Below, one piece after another: positions 1-9,725 of a stretch of DNA of 59,942 nt (positions within the stretch are counted from its first letter, which is position 1; each line of letters begins with the position of its first letter). Source of the stretch: Flammeovirgaceae bacterium (lineage in GTDB: Bacteria; Bacteroidota; Bacteroidia; Cytophagales; Cyclobacteriaceae); assembly GCA_027487845.1 (NCBI GenBank), contig JAIYCV010000049.1, forward strand, positions 1-59,942, in the 5' to 3' direction. The notes under the pieces are model-generated. The model worked only from the letters and a program-made list of their open reading frames with translations. It had not been told where the DNA came from and made no database searches. A program made the translations under genes and the position numbers.

Positions 1-1265
1 GTCATTGTTGTGGCATCTATAACCGATGCGGGTTCAATCCCAACATTGTCTAAGGATTCGTACTTCTTCACATCATTCGATGCTACCTGTGTGGCTGTTA
101 GCGTTCCTGCCGACCAACTTGTACGGAAGTTTGTCCCCGGTAAGTCCGTGTACGCATTGCTGAATAACGAAATTACATTCGCCTCTGCACGCGTGGGTGT
201 AGCCGCTGCTGTAGTTGGGGCTGTTGGTGGTGGCGTGGTAACTGAAGTTTGAATTACATCATCAAACAAATAAGTAGAATTTGCGCCCCCGTCTCCCTGT
301 GTTCCATTATCGAAGATGAACACTATTTTCGTATTTAAATTATTAACTCCCACAACACCTGTGTAATCAAATATTAATTCTTCCCATGTATTGGATGCAG
401 CAATGGGCGTAGACTCCTTTTCAAAAGCTGCCCCATCGCCTTCAAATTTTAACGTTAACTTTTTGCCAACTACGGGTGAAAGTATTTTTACCTTGAATAT
501 TTTATTAGTTGTAAAATCCACAGGCGCAGAAAGGGTCAAATAACTTCCAGCCCACAATGCACCAGTTCCTTTCACCAGTTGTGCTACATTATTACTAGTA
601 TTTATCCCACTTTTGTTTGGGTTTGCGATTTTCGTTGCCACACCACCATCAAAATTGTTAAATGCGTAAGATACTCCTTCAAAATCGAGTGAAACTGTTT
701 GTGGAGCAACCTGCGCGGAAAAGGTAATGTTGTCAAAATAACAAACGTTTTCGGCTCTTCCAGCTCTGTGGTCAGGGAAAACATTGATCTGGTCTATGTT
801 AATTGTCCCATCTCTTGGTGTTGAAGTTGGTATTAAGTTTGAAAAATCAAACGTCAATTCCTCCCACTCATTTATCTTTGTATTCGACACCAGCTTTACA
901 CCTTGTGATCCGCCATTGCTAACAAACTTTAAGCCTACGGGGCTAATGACCGACTTATATACCATAATTTTCAAAGTGCTGTTTGCCGCGCTAAAATTGA
1001 ATGTCGTAAAGGCTCCTCGGGCATTCTCAGTACCAGCATAAACTTGACCAGCGGCCTTGGCTGTAAACTTGGCTACCTTGGCAGAAGTATTAATACCGGT
1101 AGCACTTGGGTTAACCACTATTTCTAAGGCTGGGTTGTCATCATTCTCAAATACACCCCAATTGTAGGTAGTACCCGCTCCGCCTACCTCAAAATCAACG
1201 GTGGGCTGTGCCACACCTGCAACTGTTGCCAGGAACAGTAAAATTAACAAAGTAAAATTTTTCAT
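1..1265 (-). CDS. Secreted multi-domain carbohydrate-binding-like protein (partial, 3' end outside window)
   Basis: The reading frame is open from the ATG at 1265 to the window edge, giving about 421 residues with no stop. It starts with a hydrophobic signal peptide ending near VAQP (residue 20). Two related beta-sandwich-like modules follow, about residues 24-165 and 180-325. Each has a GINTS segment, a WEEL(T/I)FD strand and a closing Y(F/L)(F/D)D strand. A Pro/Thr/Ala linker lies near 338-358, and a third domain beginning NVISLFSNAY runs off the window; that domain type is known from secreted Bacteroidota glycan-degrading proteins. It is the last visible gene of the SusCD-GH16 operon, 28 bp after GH16. 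A binding or degrading role on a beta-glucan is inferred. No catalytic motif is visible in the part seen. Confidence 0.8.
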   Translation of the reverse strand, partial: MKNFTLLILLFLATVAGVAQPTVDFEVGGAGTTYNWGVFENDDNPALEIVVNPSATGINTSAKVAKFTAKAAGQVYAGTENARGAFTTFNFSAANSTLKIMVYKSVISPVGLKFVSNGGSQGVKLVSNTKINEWEELTFDFSNLIPTSTPRDGTINIDQINVFPDHRAGRAENVCYFDNITFSAQVAPQTVSLDFEGVSYAFNNFDGGVATKIANPNKSGINTSNNVAQLVKGTGALWAGSYLTLSAPVDFTTNKIFKVKILSPVVGKKLTLKFEGDGAAFEKESTPIAASNTWEELIFDYTGVVGVNNLNTKIVFIFDNGTQGDGGANSTYLFDDVIQTSVTTPPPTAPTTAAATPTRAEANVISLFSNAYTDLPGTNFRTSWSAGTLTATQVASNDVKKYESLDNVGIEPASVIDATTM

Positions 1266-1293
1266 AAGCATTCAGATTTAGTTTAAAATTTAA

Positions 1294-2058
1294 TTATTGA
1301 AAAACACGTACATAATCCACTTCCATTTTAATCTGCGAAAGAGCAGGGTCTGTTGGGCCACCCAAGTTTCCACCCATAGCAATATTCATAATGATATAAA
1401 ATGGCTTATCAAATGGCCACGTTTTATCATTTTTCTCGGTGGGCTTATAGGTGTAAAAGTTTACATCATCTACATAAAACTCAATCCTGTCTTTCTTCCA
1501 ATCAACCGCATAGATATGAAACTCCTTGTCAAACGTTTTAACAGGAGTGCGTCCAAGGTTTACCGTATTACCATAGCTCGAAGGGCTATGTATTACACTT
1601 TGCACAATACCGGGATCTCTACCTACATGTTCCATTACATCAATCTCGCCACAGGCGGGCCAGCCGGCAGAAGAAAAACTGTCACCAAGCATCCAAAGGG
1701 CTGGCCAACTTCCCTTGCCGGCCGGTAGCTTAGCACTAAATTCAATGCGACCGTAAGTGAAATCGGCTTTGGCTTTCGTAGTAAGCTTTCCAGAAGTCCA
1801 GGTGTTATCTTTCTTAACTGCAGTAATTACCAGCAAGCCCTTCTCTACAAATACATTGGATTTATCACTTGAATATATTTGCGTTTCGTTGTTACCCCAA
1901 CCACAGTTTTTAGGGCAACCATTCCCAGTTTCATAATTCCATTTTTTAGGGTCAGGAATACCTTCGTAATTAAACTCATCGGACCAAACGAGGTTTCTCT
2001 CGGTGGGCTTAAAGCCGAAACAAGAAAGGCAGACCAAGAAAAAATTCAGATACTTCAT
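1294..2058 (-). CDS. GH16 family endo-beta-glucanase (laminarinase-like), exported
   Basis: This 254-residue protein has a short N-terminal hydrophobic segment (about residues 4-16) for export; no clean lipobox is seen. The rest is a single GH16 jelly-roll. The catalytic signature ExDxxE is GEIDVMEHVG, with E138 as nucleophile, D140 assisting and E143 as acid/base. The spacing is the beta-bulge type typical of bacterial laminarinases and lichenases. Upstream GWGNNE and WPALWML are conserved family strands, and the chain ends in the usual VDYVRVFQ strand, so it is full length. It lies 6 bp after the second GH16 gene. Hydrolysis of beta-1,3 or mixed-linked glucan in the periplasm or outside the cell is inferred from the family; the exact substrate is not determined. 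Confidence 0.93.
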   Translation of the reverse strand: MKYLNFFLVCLSCFGFKPTERNLVWSDEFNYEGIPDPKKWNYETGNGCPKNCGWGNNETQIYSSDKSNVFVEKGLLVITAVKKDNTWTSGKLTTKAKADFTYGRIEFSAKLPAGKGSWPALWMLGDSFSSAGWPACGEIDVMEHVGRDPGIVQSVIHSPSSYGNTVNLGRTPVKTFDKEFHIYAVDWKKDRIEFYVDDVNFYTYKPTEKNDKTWPFDKPFYIIMNIAMGGNLGGPTDPALSQIKMEVDYVRVFQ

Positions 2059-2064
2059 AAAAAT

Positions 2065-3165
2065 TTATTGGAAAACACGCACATAGTCGACAATGAAATT
2101 CTGGGGAAATGTAGTGGTTGTGTTTGGCGAGCCTGGCAAGTCGCCACCCACTGCTATATTGAAAATAAAGAAAAATGGGTTCTGAAACTCGCTCAAATTG
2201 GCAGGTGTAGTATCTATTCTGTGGTACTGCACATTGTCTAAGTACCAGGTAATGGAAGTACTATTCCACTCGATCGAAAAGATATGAAACGAGTCTGCAA
2301 ATGTACCTGCTGCCAACTTCGTTTTACCAGAAAACAGCTCGCGAGCGTTACTCGCATTTGCCCAGTGGGCAGTTCCAAAAATCTCGTTCTCTCGGCCATT
2401 GCCACCAATCATTTCCATGATATCTATTTCACCACAAGCGGGCCAAGGTACAGTATTGATATTTGCACCTAGCATCCACGCGGCTGGCCATATTCCTTGG
2501 CCTTTCGGGAGGGCAGCGCGGATATCAATTCTTCCATATTTGAATTCACGTAACCCGCTCGAAATAATACGCGAAGAGGTATACTTGCTCCCCTGAAAAG
2601 CTTCTTCCTTTGCGGTAATAATCAAATAGCCCTTAGCTACTTTGGTATTTTCTTGACGATAGAACTGCAACTCGTTATTTCCCCAGCCGCCAGCACCTAA
2701 CTCATGCTTCCAATTACTGGTATTTAACGCGCTACCGTCAAATTCATCTTGCCAAACAAGCGATTTACCAGTATAAGCTAAAGGGGAAGTGGTGCCAGAA
2801 GCTGGTATAAGTATTCCATCAACAGAAGTTGAGGTAACGTATACGCTAGAAACATCGGAAATAAACTCGGACTGTGTTACATGGGCTTGGACTCTAATAG
2901 TATATGTACCTGTCGAAGCATAAGTGTAAGAAGCCTTACCGTCAGCGGAAACAACACCAGGAAGCGTCACATTTTCTCCAAAATAAATTGTATAGAAATT
3001 TGCTTTCTCAGCAGTGGCTACGACTGAGACTTGGCCTGTTCCATCTTCGCTAATAATAGTTTTCACAGCTAGTTTAGAAGGCAGTGTAAGGATCTCAGAA
3101 GGATTTTCTTTGGTACAACTCATTACCAAAACAAAACCTATTAAACTGATCAGTATCTTCTTCAT
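2065..3165 (-). CDS. GH16 lipoprotein with N-terminal PKD-like domain (laminarinase-like)
   Basis: A 366-residue lipoprotein: the signal peptide ends in the lipobox LVMSC with Cys17. Residues about 28-112 form a PKD or Ig-like beta-sandwich, ending in a TYTIRVQA strand. The GH16 domain spans about 133-366, with catalytic GEIDIMEMIG (E246, D248, E251), GWGNNE near 160-165 and a terminal VDYVRVFQ. It shares family and ending with the downstream GH16 but has an extra domain and a lipid anchor, so it is probably displayed at the outer membrane. It would make the first cuts that feed the SusCD importer, while the smaller GH16 may finish oligosaccharides. That division of labour is inference. Spacing is 8 bp to the upstream gene and 6 bp to the downstream one. 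Confidence 0.93.
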   Translation of the reverse strand: MKKILISLIGFVLVMSCTKENPSEILTLPSKLAVKTIISEDGTGQVSVVATAEKANFYTIYFGENVTLPGVVSADGKASYTYASTGTYTIRVQAHVTQSEFISDVSSVYVTSTSVDGILIPASGTTSPLAYTGKSLVWQDEFDGSALNTSNWKHELGAGGWGNNELQFYRQENTKVAKGYLIITAKEEAFQGSKYTSSRIISSGLREFKYGRIDIRAALPKGQGIWPAAWMLGANINTVPWPACGEIDIMEMIGGNGRENEIFGTAHWANASNARELFSGKTKLAAGTFADSFHIFSIEWNSTSITWYLDNVQYHRIDTTPANLSEFQNPFFFIFNIAVGGDLPGSPNTTTTFPQNFIVDYVRVFQ

Positions 3166-3173
3166 GATAGATT

Positions 3174-5066
3174 TTAATTATTTGTTAAGACGAATGTCCA
3201 GAAATCACCTTTTTTGGTTTCGAGCGTAAGCGTGAGCGTTTCCGTGGTGCCAACCTTAGTATAGTTTAGTATTTCATACTTAACAGAAGCGTTGGCGGTA
3301 GGAGGTCCCGATGAATACTCGCTTCCATTCTTTGCCTTAGGCAATACAATAAATGCACCAGTGCCAGTTACTGTAATGGTTTGGGCTGCGGCATCGTAAG
3401 CAAACGTATGGGTGCCAGAACCCCACGCTTTTGCATTTGCCCCAAGGGCAGATTCAGGCTGACAACCATCGGGTGTGATACCCAAGTATGCCTCACCAAA
3501 AACATCGCCTTTCGAATCGTATTGATAAACACCTCCTGTTTTGAAGATATACTCATCGTTCCACAAACAAGGCCTTTCGCCACTGATGTCCTTGCCGTTA
3601 GGGTAATAAGTATCTGTTCCCTTAGCCGGCCCCACGCCAAACGAACCAACTCCTGTTTTAAGTTTCCATGTTTTTGAGGAACCTGCCGTAAGAGCGTCTA
3701 ATGAAAAAGCGGACGGCACTGATTTCAGATCGATGTCATCAAAATAAAATGTACCCCCGTTATTCTTATCGAAATCAAAGAACAGAGAAATTCTATTGTA
3801 GGTATTTGACTTCGTGTTGGGGAAATTAAAAGACAGTGTTTGCCATTTATTTATTTCTGTCATTTCAGCAAATACTTCGATAGCAGTAGCTGAATTATCG
3901 GCCGTTTCTAGTTTGAGCAATGCCCTGCCCGCAACTGGTGAATATACTTTCAATTGAAACGTAGTCTTCGTTGAAAAATCAAATTTGGTTTCAAAATTAG
4001 TTTGCAATCCTGCAAAACTTTGTTGCGTTCCTTTCTCGTACTTACCTACTTTGGCACTTGTGTTTAGGCCTGTTGAAAATGGATTATTGACTACGTCATA
4101 GGAAGCACCTTCAAAGCCTACAAACGGAGCCTTACTTGTCTCAAAACTTATCGGCAATGTGGAGAAAGCAGGGGTTGGCAGAGGAGGGACATAACCTTTG
4201 GGGATGAATCGCTGATACCAAGCTAGCAGCGGATCTTTCGCATCTACGGAACGTAGTATCAATTCATTCTCAGAAAGACTAACAATTTTATACGTCCGTG
4301 AGCCACTATAATACCCAACAAAACCTCCCAGCGAAATGGTAAGTAACTTGGTTTCACTACTTGGGTCAGGGATTGTCCACGTTAAATTTGTTGGAGCTGT
4401 AAATGGAGCTGTCTTATCACCCAAATTATCAAAAGACCCAGGGAAATCAGCCGCGTATTTACTATTTAGATAAACATCTCCGTTTGTTTTTTGAGTGAAG
4501 GCAAAATTGGTAAGTGAAAACGTAAATTCATCATCGTAGAGCCCTGTGCCCACTTTATCGTTGGCATTCGCGCTGTAGTAGTTAGGAACATCACCCAGCG
4601 TGGCATCGGATGGATTTGGTCCCACGCCAAAATGTCCATCCCGGGTTGCATCAATTACCCAGGTTTTACCAGCCGGCTTGGTTGCACCGCCAGTAAGTAA
4701 ATTATAAACAGGTATATCCAACAAGTTAATGTCTGTATTTTCTATCACCACTTGCTGAGTTGAAGTTACACTACCCCCTGAGGTAAACACAGTTAACTTT
4801 ACTGTATATGTTCCTTTAACTGGGTAGGTGCCTGTTACCTCATTGCCTTCTTCCGTTTTTCCATTTCCTAAGTCCCATTTCTTTACAAAGGCTGAAGAGG
4901 CGTTGGAGAAAACAAGTATGTTTTTTGAATTCGTGCTTGCTTTGAAGGTGAAAGCCGCATCTGCTTCAGTCGGAGCCACGCCTAATTGAGGCAAATCTTC
5001 TCTGCAAGAGAATACTGCTGCTAACAATAGCAACAGCCAACTAATTTTTTTAATATTTTCGTTCAT
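3174..5066 (-). CDS. PKD-domain surface glycan-binding lipoprotein of the PUL
   Basis: A 630-residue lipoprotein with lipobox AVFSC (Cys21). A PKD domain lies at about 40-112 (WDLGNG and GTYTVKLTV strands). Two related modules start with a KTW strand and contain FGVGP, at about 133-290 and 463-630. Between them, at about 330-455, is a beta-sandwich module with GINTSAKVGKY, WQTLSFNF and FYFDDI segments, the same module type found twice in the secreted protein at 1-1265. No hydrolase motif is visible. Its position directly after susD is where Bacteroidota PULs encode surface glycan-binding proteins (SusE/F or SGBP-B), so capture of glucan for the SusCD complex is inferred. The sequence is not close to SusE itself. 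Confidence 0.85.
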   Translation of the reverse strand: MNENIKKISWLLLLLAAVFSCREDLPQLGVAPTEADAAFTFKASTNSKNILVFSNASSAFVKKWDLGNGKTEEGNEVTGTYPVKGTYTVKLTVFTSGGSVTSTQQVVIENTDINLLDIPVYNLLTGGATKPAGKTWVIDATRDGHFGVGPNPSDATLGDVPNYYSANANDKVGTGLYDDEFTFSLTNFAFTQKTNGDVYLNSKYAADFPGSFDNLGDKTAPFTAPTNLTWTIPDPSSETKLLTISLGGFVGYYSGSRTYKIVSLSENELILRSVDAKDPLLAWYQRFIPKGYVPPLPTPAFSTLPISFETSKAPFVGFEGASYDVVNNPFSTGLNTSAKVGKYEKGTQQSFAGLQTNFETKFDFSTKTTFQLKVYSPVAGRALLKLETADNSATAIEVFAEMTEINKWQTLSFNFPNTKSNTYNRISLFFDFDKNNGGTFYFDDIDLKSVPSAFSLDALTAGSSKTWKLKTGVGSFGVGPAKGTDTYYPNGKDISGERPCLWNDEYIFKTGGVYQYDSKGDVFGEAYLGITPDGCQPESALGANAKAWGSGTHTFAYDAAAQTITVTGTGAFIVLPKAKNGSEYSSGPPTANASVKYEILNYTKVGTTETLTLTLETKKGDFWTFVLTNN

Positions 5067-5075
5067 AGCTCATCT

Positions 5076-6548
5076 TTAATTGTATCCTTTGTTTTGAATC
5101 CATCCGGCATTGGCCAAATCAATTTCAGCTTGTGGAATTGGGAACAATTCGTTCTTGCCTGTTTGAAATCCTACTATTTTGCTAGCCGCCTGCCCTGTTC
5201 TAACGAGGTCAAAAAAGCGAAGTCCTTCACCAGCAAACTCCACCCTACGCTCGCGATAAATTGCCGTTGTAAGATCTGCACCGGATTTGGAAATAGCTGG
5301 CAACTTCGCTCGCGCACGCACTTGGTTAACATATTGCAAAGCCAATTGATTGTTAGCATTTGCCTTTCGGTTGTGTGCTTCGGCCGCCATCAGCAGCACA
5401 TCCGCATAGCGAATTATTTTATGATTTACTGGGCTAGTTAAGTTTTGGTCTTGTAACCCCAATTGATCTTGTCGTTTGATGTATTTGTTGTTGTAGAAAC
5501 CCGTATGGCCGCCCGCTCCTACTGTGTACTTCACCGCAGGATTTATTTTTTTGAAAGCCTCAATGTCAAGAATGGATGCGTTTTTACGGACATCATTTGC
5601 CTCAAACTCATCAACCAAATCTTTAGTAGGTAGATTGTAACTAAACCCCGCTGCGTAGATTGGTCCTGAATAACCACGGACACCCTGAAAGCCAGGAGCA
5701 AGAAACCCTTCAAGGCAAACGAAGCACCCAAACCCGCCACCTTCTGAGCCTACATACTGGACATCAAAGACGGTCTCGCTGCTCGATTCGTTCACAACCA
5801 AAAAAAGTTTGTCATATTCAGCAAAAAGGCTGTATTGACCTTGGTTGATCACTTGATCCAATGTACTCGCAGCTTGGTCGAACTTATTTTGATAGAGATA
5901 TACTTTACCTAAAAGTGCTAACGCAGCACCTTTGGTGACCCTCCCTTTTTCTAGGGCAGTCCAACCTAAGTTAGAAGAAGCAAATAATAAATCTTTTTCA
6001 ATTTGAGCATACACATCGGCAGCAGCAGTCCGCGCTTGCTGAGGCACCGCGCTAGCGCCTAGACGCTTATCAATAACCAGCGGAACATCACCAAAAAATT
6101 TAACTAATTGAAAGTAATAAAACGCCCTAAGGAATGCGGCTTCTGCTAAGATCTTATTCTTGCCGTCAAAGGCCACTTTATCTTTGAATTCGTAAATGTA
6201 ATTTACGCGTGTAATGCCTGTGTACATCCACCTGAACAGATTGCGTAACTCTACATTCACTCCTCCATGGGTCATCGCATCAATTTGATGAAGGCCTTCG
6301 GAGTCGGTTACACTCTCTCCTCCCGCTATCGAATTATCAGAAGCAATTTCCCCAATAAACAAATCGAGGTAAGAGGTCTGCAGTAGATCATATGCTCCCG
6401 TAAGTGCTTTGCTGTAATCATCTGAGTTATTGAAGTAGCTATCGGCATCTTGTGCATAATAGGGATCAATTTCGACAAACGAATCGCACGAAGCGATAGC
6501 CAAGATGAGCGTTAGGATTACTGCCAGTTTTGTAAACTTAATCTTCAT
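5076..6548 (-). CDS. RagB/SusD family outer-membrane nutrient-uptake lipoprotein
   Basis: A 490-residue lipoprotein with lipobox AIASC (Cys21). It shows standard SusD features: an N-terminal TPR-like helical part with the AEAAFLRAFYYFQLVKFFGDVP-type helix (residues about 135-158), a variable middle, and the C-terminal helices RYADVLLMAAEAHNR and YRERRVEFAGEGLRFFDLVRTG. It ends with the usual LFPIPQAEIDLAN segment. SusD proteins sit as a lid on a TonB-dependent SusC channel and bind oligosaccharide at the cell surface. It lies 4 bp after the susC stop and 9 bp before the PKD lipoprotein, so it is part of the same transcript. The substrate is probably beta-1,3-glucan oligosaccharide, judged from the GH16 genes. 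Confidence 0.95.
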   Translation of the reverse strand: MKIKFTKLAVILTLILAIASCDSFVEIDPYYAQDADSYFNNSDDYSKALTGAYDLLQTSYLDLFIGEIASDNSIAGGESVTDSEGLHQIDAMTHGGVNVELRNLFRWMYTGITRVNYIYEFKDKVAFDGKNKILAEAAFLRAFYYFQLVKFFGDVPLVIDKRLGASAVPQQARTAAADVYAQIEKDLLFASSNLGWTALEKGRVTKGAALALLGKVYLYQNKFDQAASTLDQVINQGQYSLFAEYDKLFLVVNESSSETVFDVQYVGSEGGGFGCFVCLEGFLAPGFQGVRGYSGPIYAAGFSYNLPTKDLVDEFEANDVRKNASILDIEAFKKINPAVKYTVGAGGHTGFYNNKYIKRQDQLGLQDQNLTSPVNHKIIRYADVLLMAAEAHNRKANANNQLALQYVNQVRARAKLPAISKSGADLTTAIYRERRVEFAGEGLRFFDLVRTGQAASKIVGFQTGKNELFPIPQAEIDLANAGWIQNKGYN

Positions 6549-6552
6549 ACCA

Positions 6553-9500
6553 TCAAAAATTTAAATTGAAACCAACCATGTATGTGCGGGCTTGCGGATA
6601 TGCACCAAAATCAACACCGCCCAACAAGGCATCACCTGAGTTAAAATCGGGATCAAAGCCCCTGTACTTCGTGAAGGTGGCCAAGTTGTTAACTGCAATG
6701 TAAAACCGTAGTTTTTTCGCCCCGATTTTATTGATTAGCGAAGCGGGCAACAAGTAGCCCAATTGAATATTGCGAATGCGCAGGTAGGAAGCATCTTCTA
6801 CAAAATAATCAGAATAAACATTGTTTCTTGACTCGCCATTGGTCAATCGTGGATTTTCATTGGTCGAGCCTTCGCCCGTCCATCGCCCAATTCGGTAAGC
6901 CAACATGTTGGCAAGCGGTGCTTGACGTTCAAAATTCCTTAAAATACTATTGCCAATGGAAGAGTAAAACGAAACGGAAAAGTCAATCCCTTTATACTTT
7001 GCCCCTGTGTTGAGACCCAGTATCACATCAGGAATTGCCGACCCCAAAAGTACTTTGTCTGAGTTATCCCCAAAATTGATTGTTTTATTACCATCTTGGT
7101 CAACGTACCGCAAATCACCGCGTGATGCATTTTGCTGATTTACCCCTCTCTCAGTTACTTCTTGAGAGGTTTGATAAACCCCTTCCGTTTTGAATCCATA
7201 AAACGCACCTATCGGAAGCCCCCGTTGAAAACGAGTAGCGCGTTCACCCCCTATGCCAAATGAGCCATAGGAGATAAAATCAACACCCACTGGTGTTTGC
7301 GTTACCTCGTTTTTTATCTTGGTAGCATTAAAGTTTACGTTGTACGAAAAATCACTTGTAACCTGATTCGTATAATTTAATTGCAACTCGATACCTGTGT
7401 TTTTAACATCACCTCCGTTGATAATGGGTGGCGCTCCACCGGCTCCATAAGTGCCCAGCAATGCGGAGGTTTCTGGTTCGAAAAGCAGATCAGATGTTTT
7501 CTTGGTAAAATAATCTATCGAAACATCTAGCTTTCCTTTCAACGTTGTTAGGTCAATACCAATATTTGTTTGAATGTTTTTTTCCCACCTAAGAGACGAA
7601 TTCCCCGCCCTTCCAATCGCCACTCCATTTATCAGTTGATCACCAAAAGGATAGACACCTTCACCACCTAAAAATGCCCGATATCTAAACTCACCAATTC
7701 GGTCGCTCCCAGCCACACCAAAACTTGCACGCACTTTCATAAACTGAATGAAGTCGATTTTAAAAAATGATTCAGATGACGCCACCCAGGCGGCAGATAC
7801 CGCTGGAAAGTAGCCGCTAATATTATCTCTACCAAACTTGCTCGACACATCTCTTCTGGCGAGTGCGGAGAACAAATATTTCTCTTTATAAGCGTACTCG
7901 CCTCTTATGAACACTGATTGCAACCTACTTTGTACTTCTCCTGAACCCACACCACCGTTCTTAAGTCCCGTTAGGTTGGCAAGAGAGATGTCTGCAAATT
8001 CCCAAGAGTTGTTGGGGATGTCAAAACCAGTGGTGAACAATCCTTTGTAATAATTCTGGGATCTTACAAAACCCGCGGTGCCTTTAACTTTATGCAACTC
8101 ATTAAAAGTTCTGTTATAGTTCAAGTAAAAATCCACGTTATAGCTAAAGCTTGTTTGCTCTGTCTGTTGAACAGAGCTAAAAGTGGCATTTTGAGGCTTG
8201 TTCAAACCATAGTCTACAATGGGGCTAAATGTCTTTGAAGGGAAATTGGAATAGTCGTAACCGAAGCGGCCAGTCAAATCAAAATTACTGTTGATGTTGT
8301 AGCTCACTTCTTCTTTTCCAACAAACTTATTGGCTTTGCTCCAATTGTAGGTATTCTCTATTTGCGCCAACGGGTTGATGACGTCTAGAAACTCATTTAA
8401 TTTAGTGAAAGAGCCATCGGGCTGCCGAATAGAAGCTGCAGGCGAAGCGTTAATGGTGTTGTACAACACAGAGCCTATGCCTGGCTGACCATCATTGGAA
8501 AAAACATTCCTATACTCGGGAAGGGTCGCTCTAAATTCATTTGTAAAAAGAAGTATGCTCTGAAGTTTTATTTTGGAAGTTAGGTCCGTGGAAAAATTGA
8601 TGCGTACATTGTACCTTTCAAAAGAGGCTTTATCGCCACCCACAATACCTTTTTGAGATAAATAAGAACCACCGATGGAATAGCTGCTTTTGTCTGTTCC
8701 TCCCGTCAGGTTCAAGTTATAGTTTTGCATGGGAGCCCGCTGAAAGACCGCATCTTGCCAATCGGTACCATTGCCAAGATCGGGGTTTAAAAAAGGAACG
8801 ACTTGACCAGCCGAACCAAACATTTCGTTTTTAAGAACTGCATACTGCCGGGCGTTTAATAGATCGAGTTTTTTAGTAGTCTCCTGCAGGCCAACGTAGC
8901 CGCTGAATTCGATAGAAGGCTTGCCGCCTTTCTTACCTTGTTTGGTGGTCACAACAATTACCCCATTACCAGCCAACACACCATATATAGACGCAGACGC
9001 ATCCTTTAGCACATTCACCGACTCGATGTCAGACGGGTTGAGCGCGTTAAGACCCTCCACTGAATAAATGATACCATCCACCAATATCAACGGATTATTA
9101 TTTCCGTTTGAGCCAAGGCCTCTAATACGAATATTTGAAGACCCACCGGGAGAACCCGAGGCAGTAGAAATTTGAACACCCGCGGTCTGGCCTTGAAGTG
9201 CCTGATCTAGCCGTACAGGGTTTCTTGCCTCAATATCTTTTCCGCTTACGCGGGAAATTGCGCCTGTCAATTCCTTCACCGTGGAAGTTCCATACCCAAT
9301 GACCACCACTTCTTCTAGCGATTTTACATCCGATACCAGCTCAATGCTGTAGTTGGTTTTGCCGCTCACTGTTACTTCCTGTGTAACGTAGCCCACGTAG
9401 CTAATCACCAAAACAGCGCTTTCTGCGACAGCTTCTAATGAATAGCCCCCCTCAATGTCTGAAACTGTACCTTGCGAAGTTCCCTTTATTACAATGTTTA

Positions 9501-9615
9501 CCCCAGGCAGACCTTGACCATCGTTTTTATCAAGCACCCTGCCTTTTATTGAGATTTGACCAAATCCCAAAAAAGAACTCAACATGATTGCAACTAAGAG
9601 TAAAGTTATTTTCAT
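6553..9615 (-). CDS. SusC/RagA family TonB-linked outer-membrane transporter
   Basis: A 1020-residue protein. Residues 1-20 are a signal peptide ending GFGQ. A carboxypeptidase-D regulatory-like domain follows at about 22-100 (KGRVLDKNDGQGLPGVN). Then come the SusC hallmark VVVIGYGT near 105 and a plug domain with ALQGQTAGVQ and LVDGIIYSVEG at about 115-230. A beta-barrel extends to the terminal aromatic residue in NLNF. The length is normal for the family. It is the first gene of the six-gene minus-strand operon, and with SusD it should form the energised importer for glucan oligosaccharides. A promoter-like element lies about 40-65 bp upstream, with a direct repeat further up. Confidence 0.96.
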   Translation of the reverse strand: MKITLLLVAIMLSSFLGFGQISIKGRVLDKNDGQGLPGVNIVIKGTSQGTVSDIEGGYSLEAVAESAVLVISYVGYVTQEVTVSGKTNYSIELVSDVKSLEEVVVIGYGTSTVKELTGAISRVSGKDIEARNPVRLDQALQGQTAGVQISTASGSPGGSSNIRIRGLGSNGNNNPLILVDGIIYSVEGLNALNPSDIESVNVLKDASASIYGVLAGNGVIVVTTKQGKKGGKPSIEFSGYVGLQETTKKLDLLNARQYAVLKNEMFGSAGQVVPFLNPDLGNGTDWQDAVFQRAPMQNYNLNLTGGTDKSSYSIGGSYLSQKGIVGGDKASFERYNVRINFSTDLTSKIKLQSILLFTNEFRATLPEYRNVFSNDGQPGIGSVLYNTINASPAASIRQPDGSFTKLNEFLDVINPLAQIENTYNWSKANKFVGKEEVSYNINSNFDLTGRFGYDYSNFPSKTFSPIVDYGLNKPQNATFSSVQQTEQTSFSYNVDFYLNYNRTFNELHKVKGTAGFVRSQNYYKGLFTTGFDIPNNSWEFADISLANLTGLKNGGVGSGEVQSRLQSVFIRGEYAYKEKYLFSALARRDVSSKFGRDNISGYFPAVSAAWVASSESFFKIDFIQFMKVRASFGVAGSDRIGEFRYRAFLGGEGVYPFGDQLINGVAIGRAGNSSLRWEKNIQTNIGIDLTTLKGKLDVSIDYFTKKTSDLLFEPETSALLGTYGAGGAPPIINGGDVKNTGIELQLNYTNQVTSDFSYNVNFNATKIKNEVTQTPVGVDFISYGSFGIGGERATRFQRGLPIGAFYGFKTEGVYQTSQEVTERGVNQQNASRGDLRYVDQDGNKTINFGDNSDKVLLGSAIPDVILGLNTGAKYKGIDFSVSFYSSIGNSILRNFERQAPLANMLAYRIGRWTGEGSTNENPRLTNGESRNNVYSDYFVEDASYLRIRNIQLGYLLPASLINKIGAKKLRFYIAVNNLATFTKYRGFDPDFNSGDALLGGVDFGAYPQARTYMVGFNLNF

Positions 9616-9652
9616 AGACAGAGATTTTATATAACACCTAACAAAATTGATT

Positions 9653-9680
9653 CAAACCTTCCCGCAATCGTATGAATCAA
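9653..9680 (-). promoter_or_regulatory. Putative promoter of the GH16 PUL
   Basis: On the minus strand a TTG (9678-9680) is separated by 17 nt from AAGGTTTG (9653-9660). That is one mismatch from the Bacteroidota -7 consensus TAnnTTTG with its upstream TTG-type -33 element. It would place the transcript start about 30 nt before the susC ATG. Only pattern matching supports it. Confidence 0.35.
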
Positions 9681-9725
9681 GCGCAAACATCTGTTTTTTC
9701 CTGCCAAAACTCAATCTTAAAGACT

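Noticed and set aside
784..1041. Plus-strand ORF near the window start
   Set aside because: It is antisense to the minus-strand secreted protein, which has a signal peptide, modules and an uninterrupted frame.
2419..2526. Avoidance of the expected EcoRV site GATATC
   Set aside because: GATATC is present at several places, for example 2419, 2521, 50931 and 54737, so no depletion can be argued by eye.
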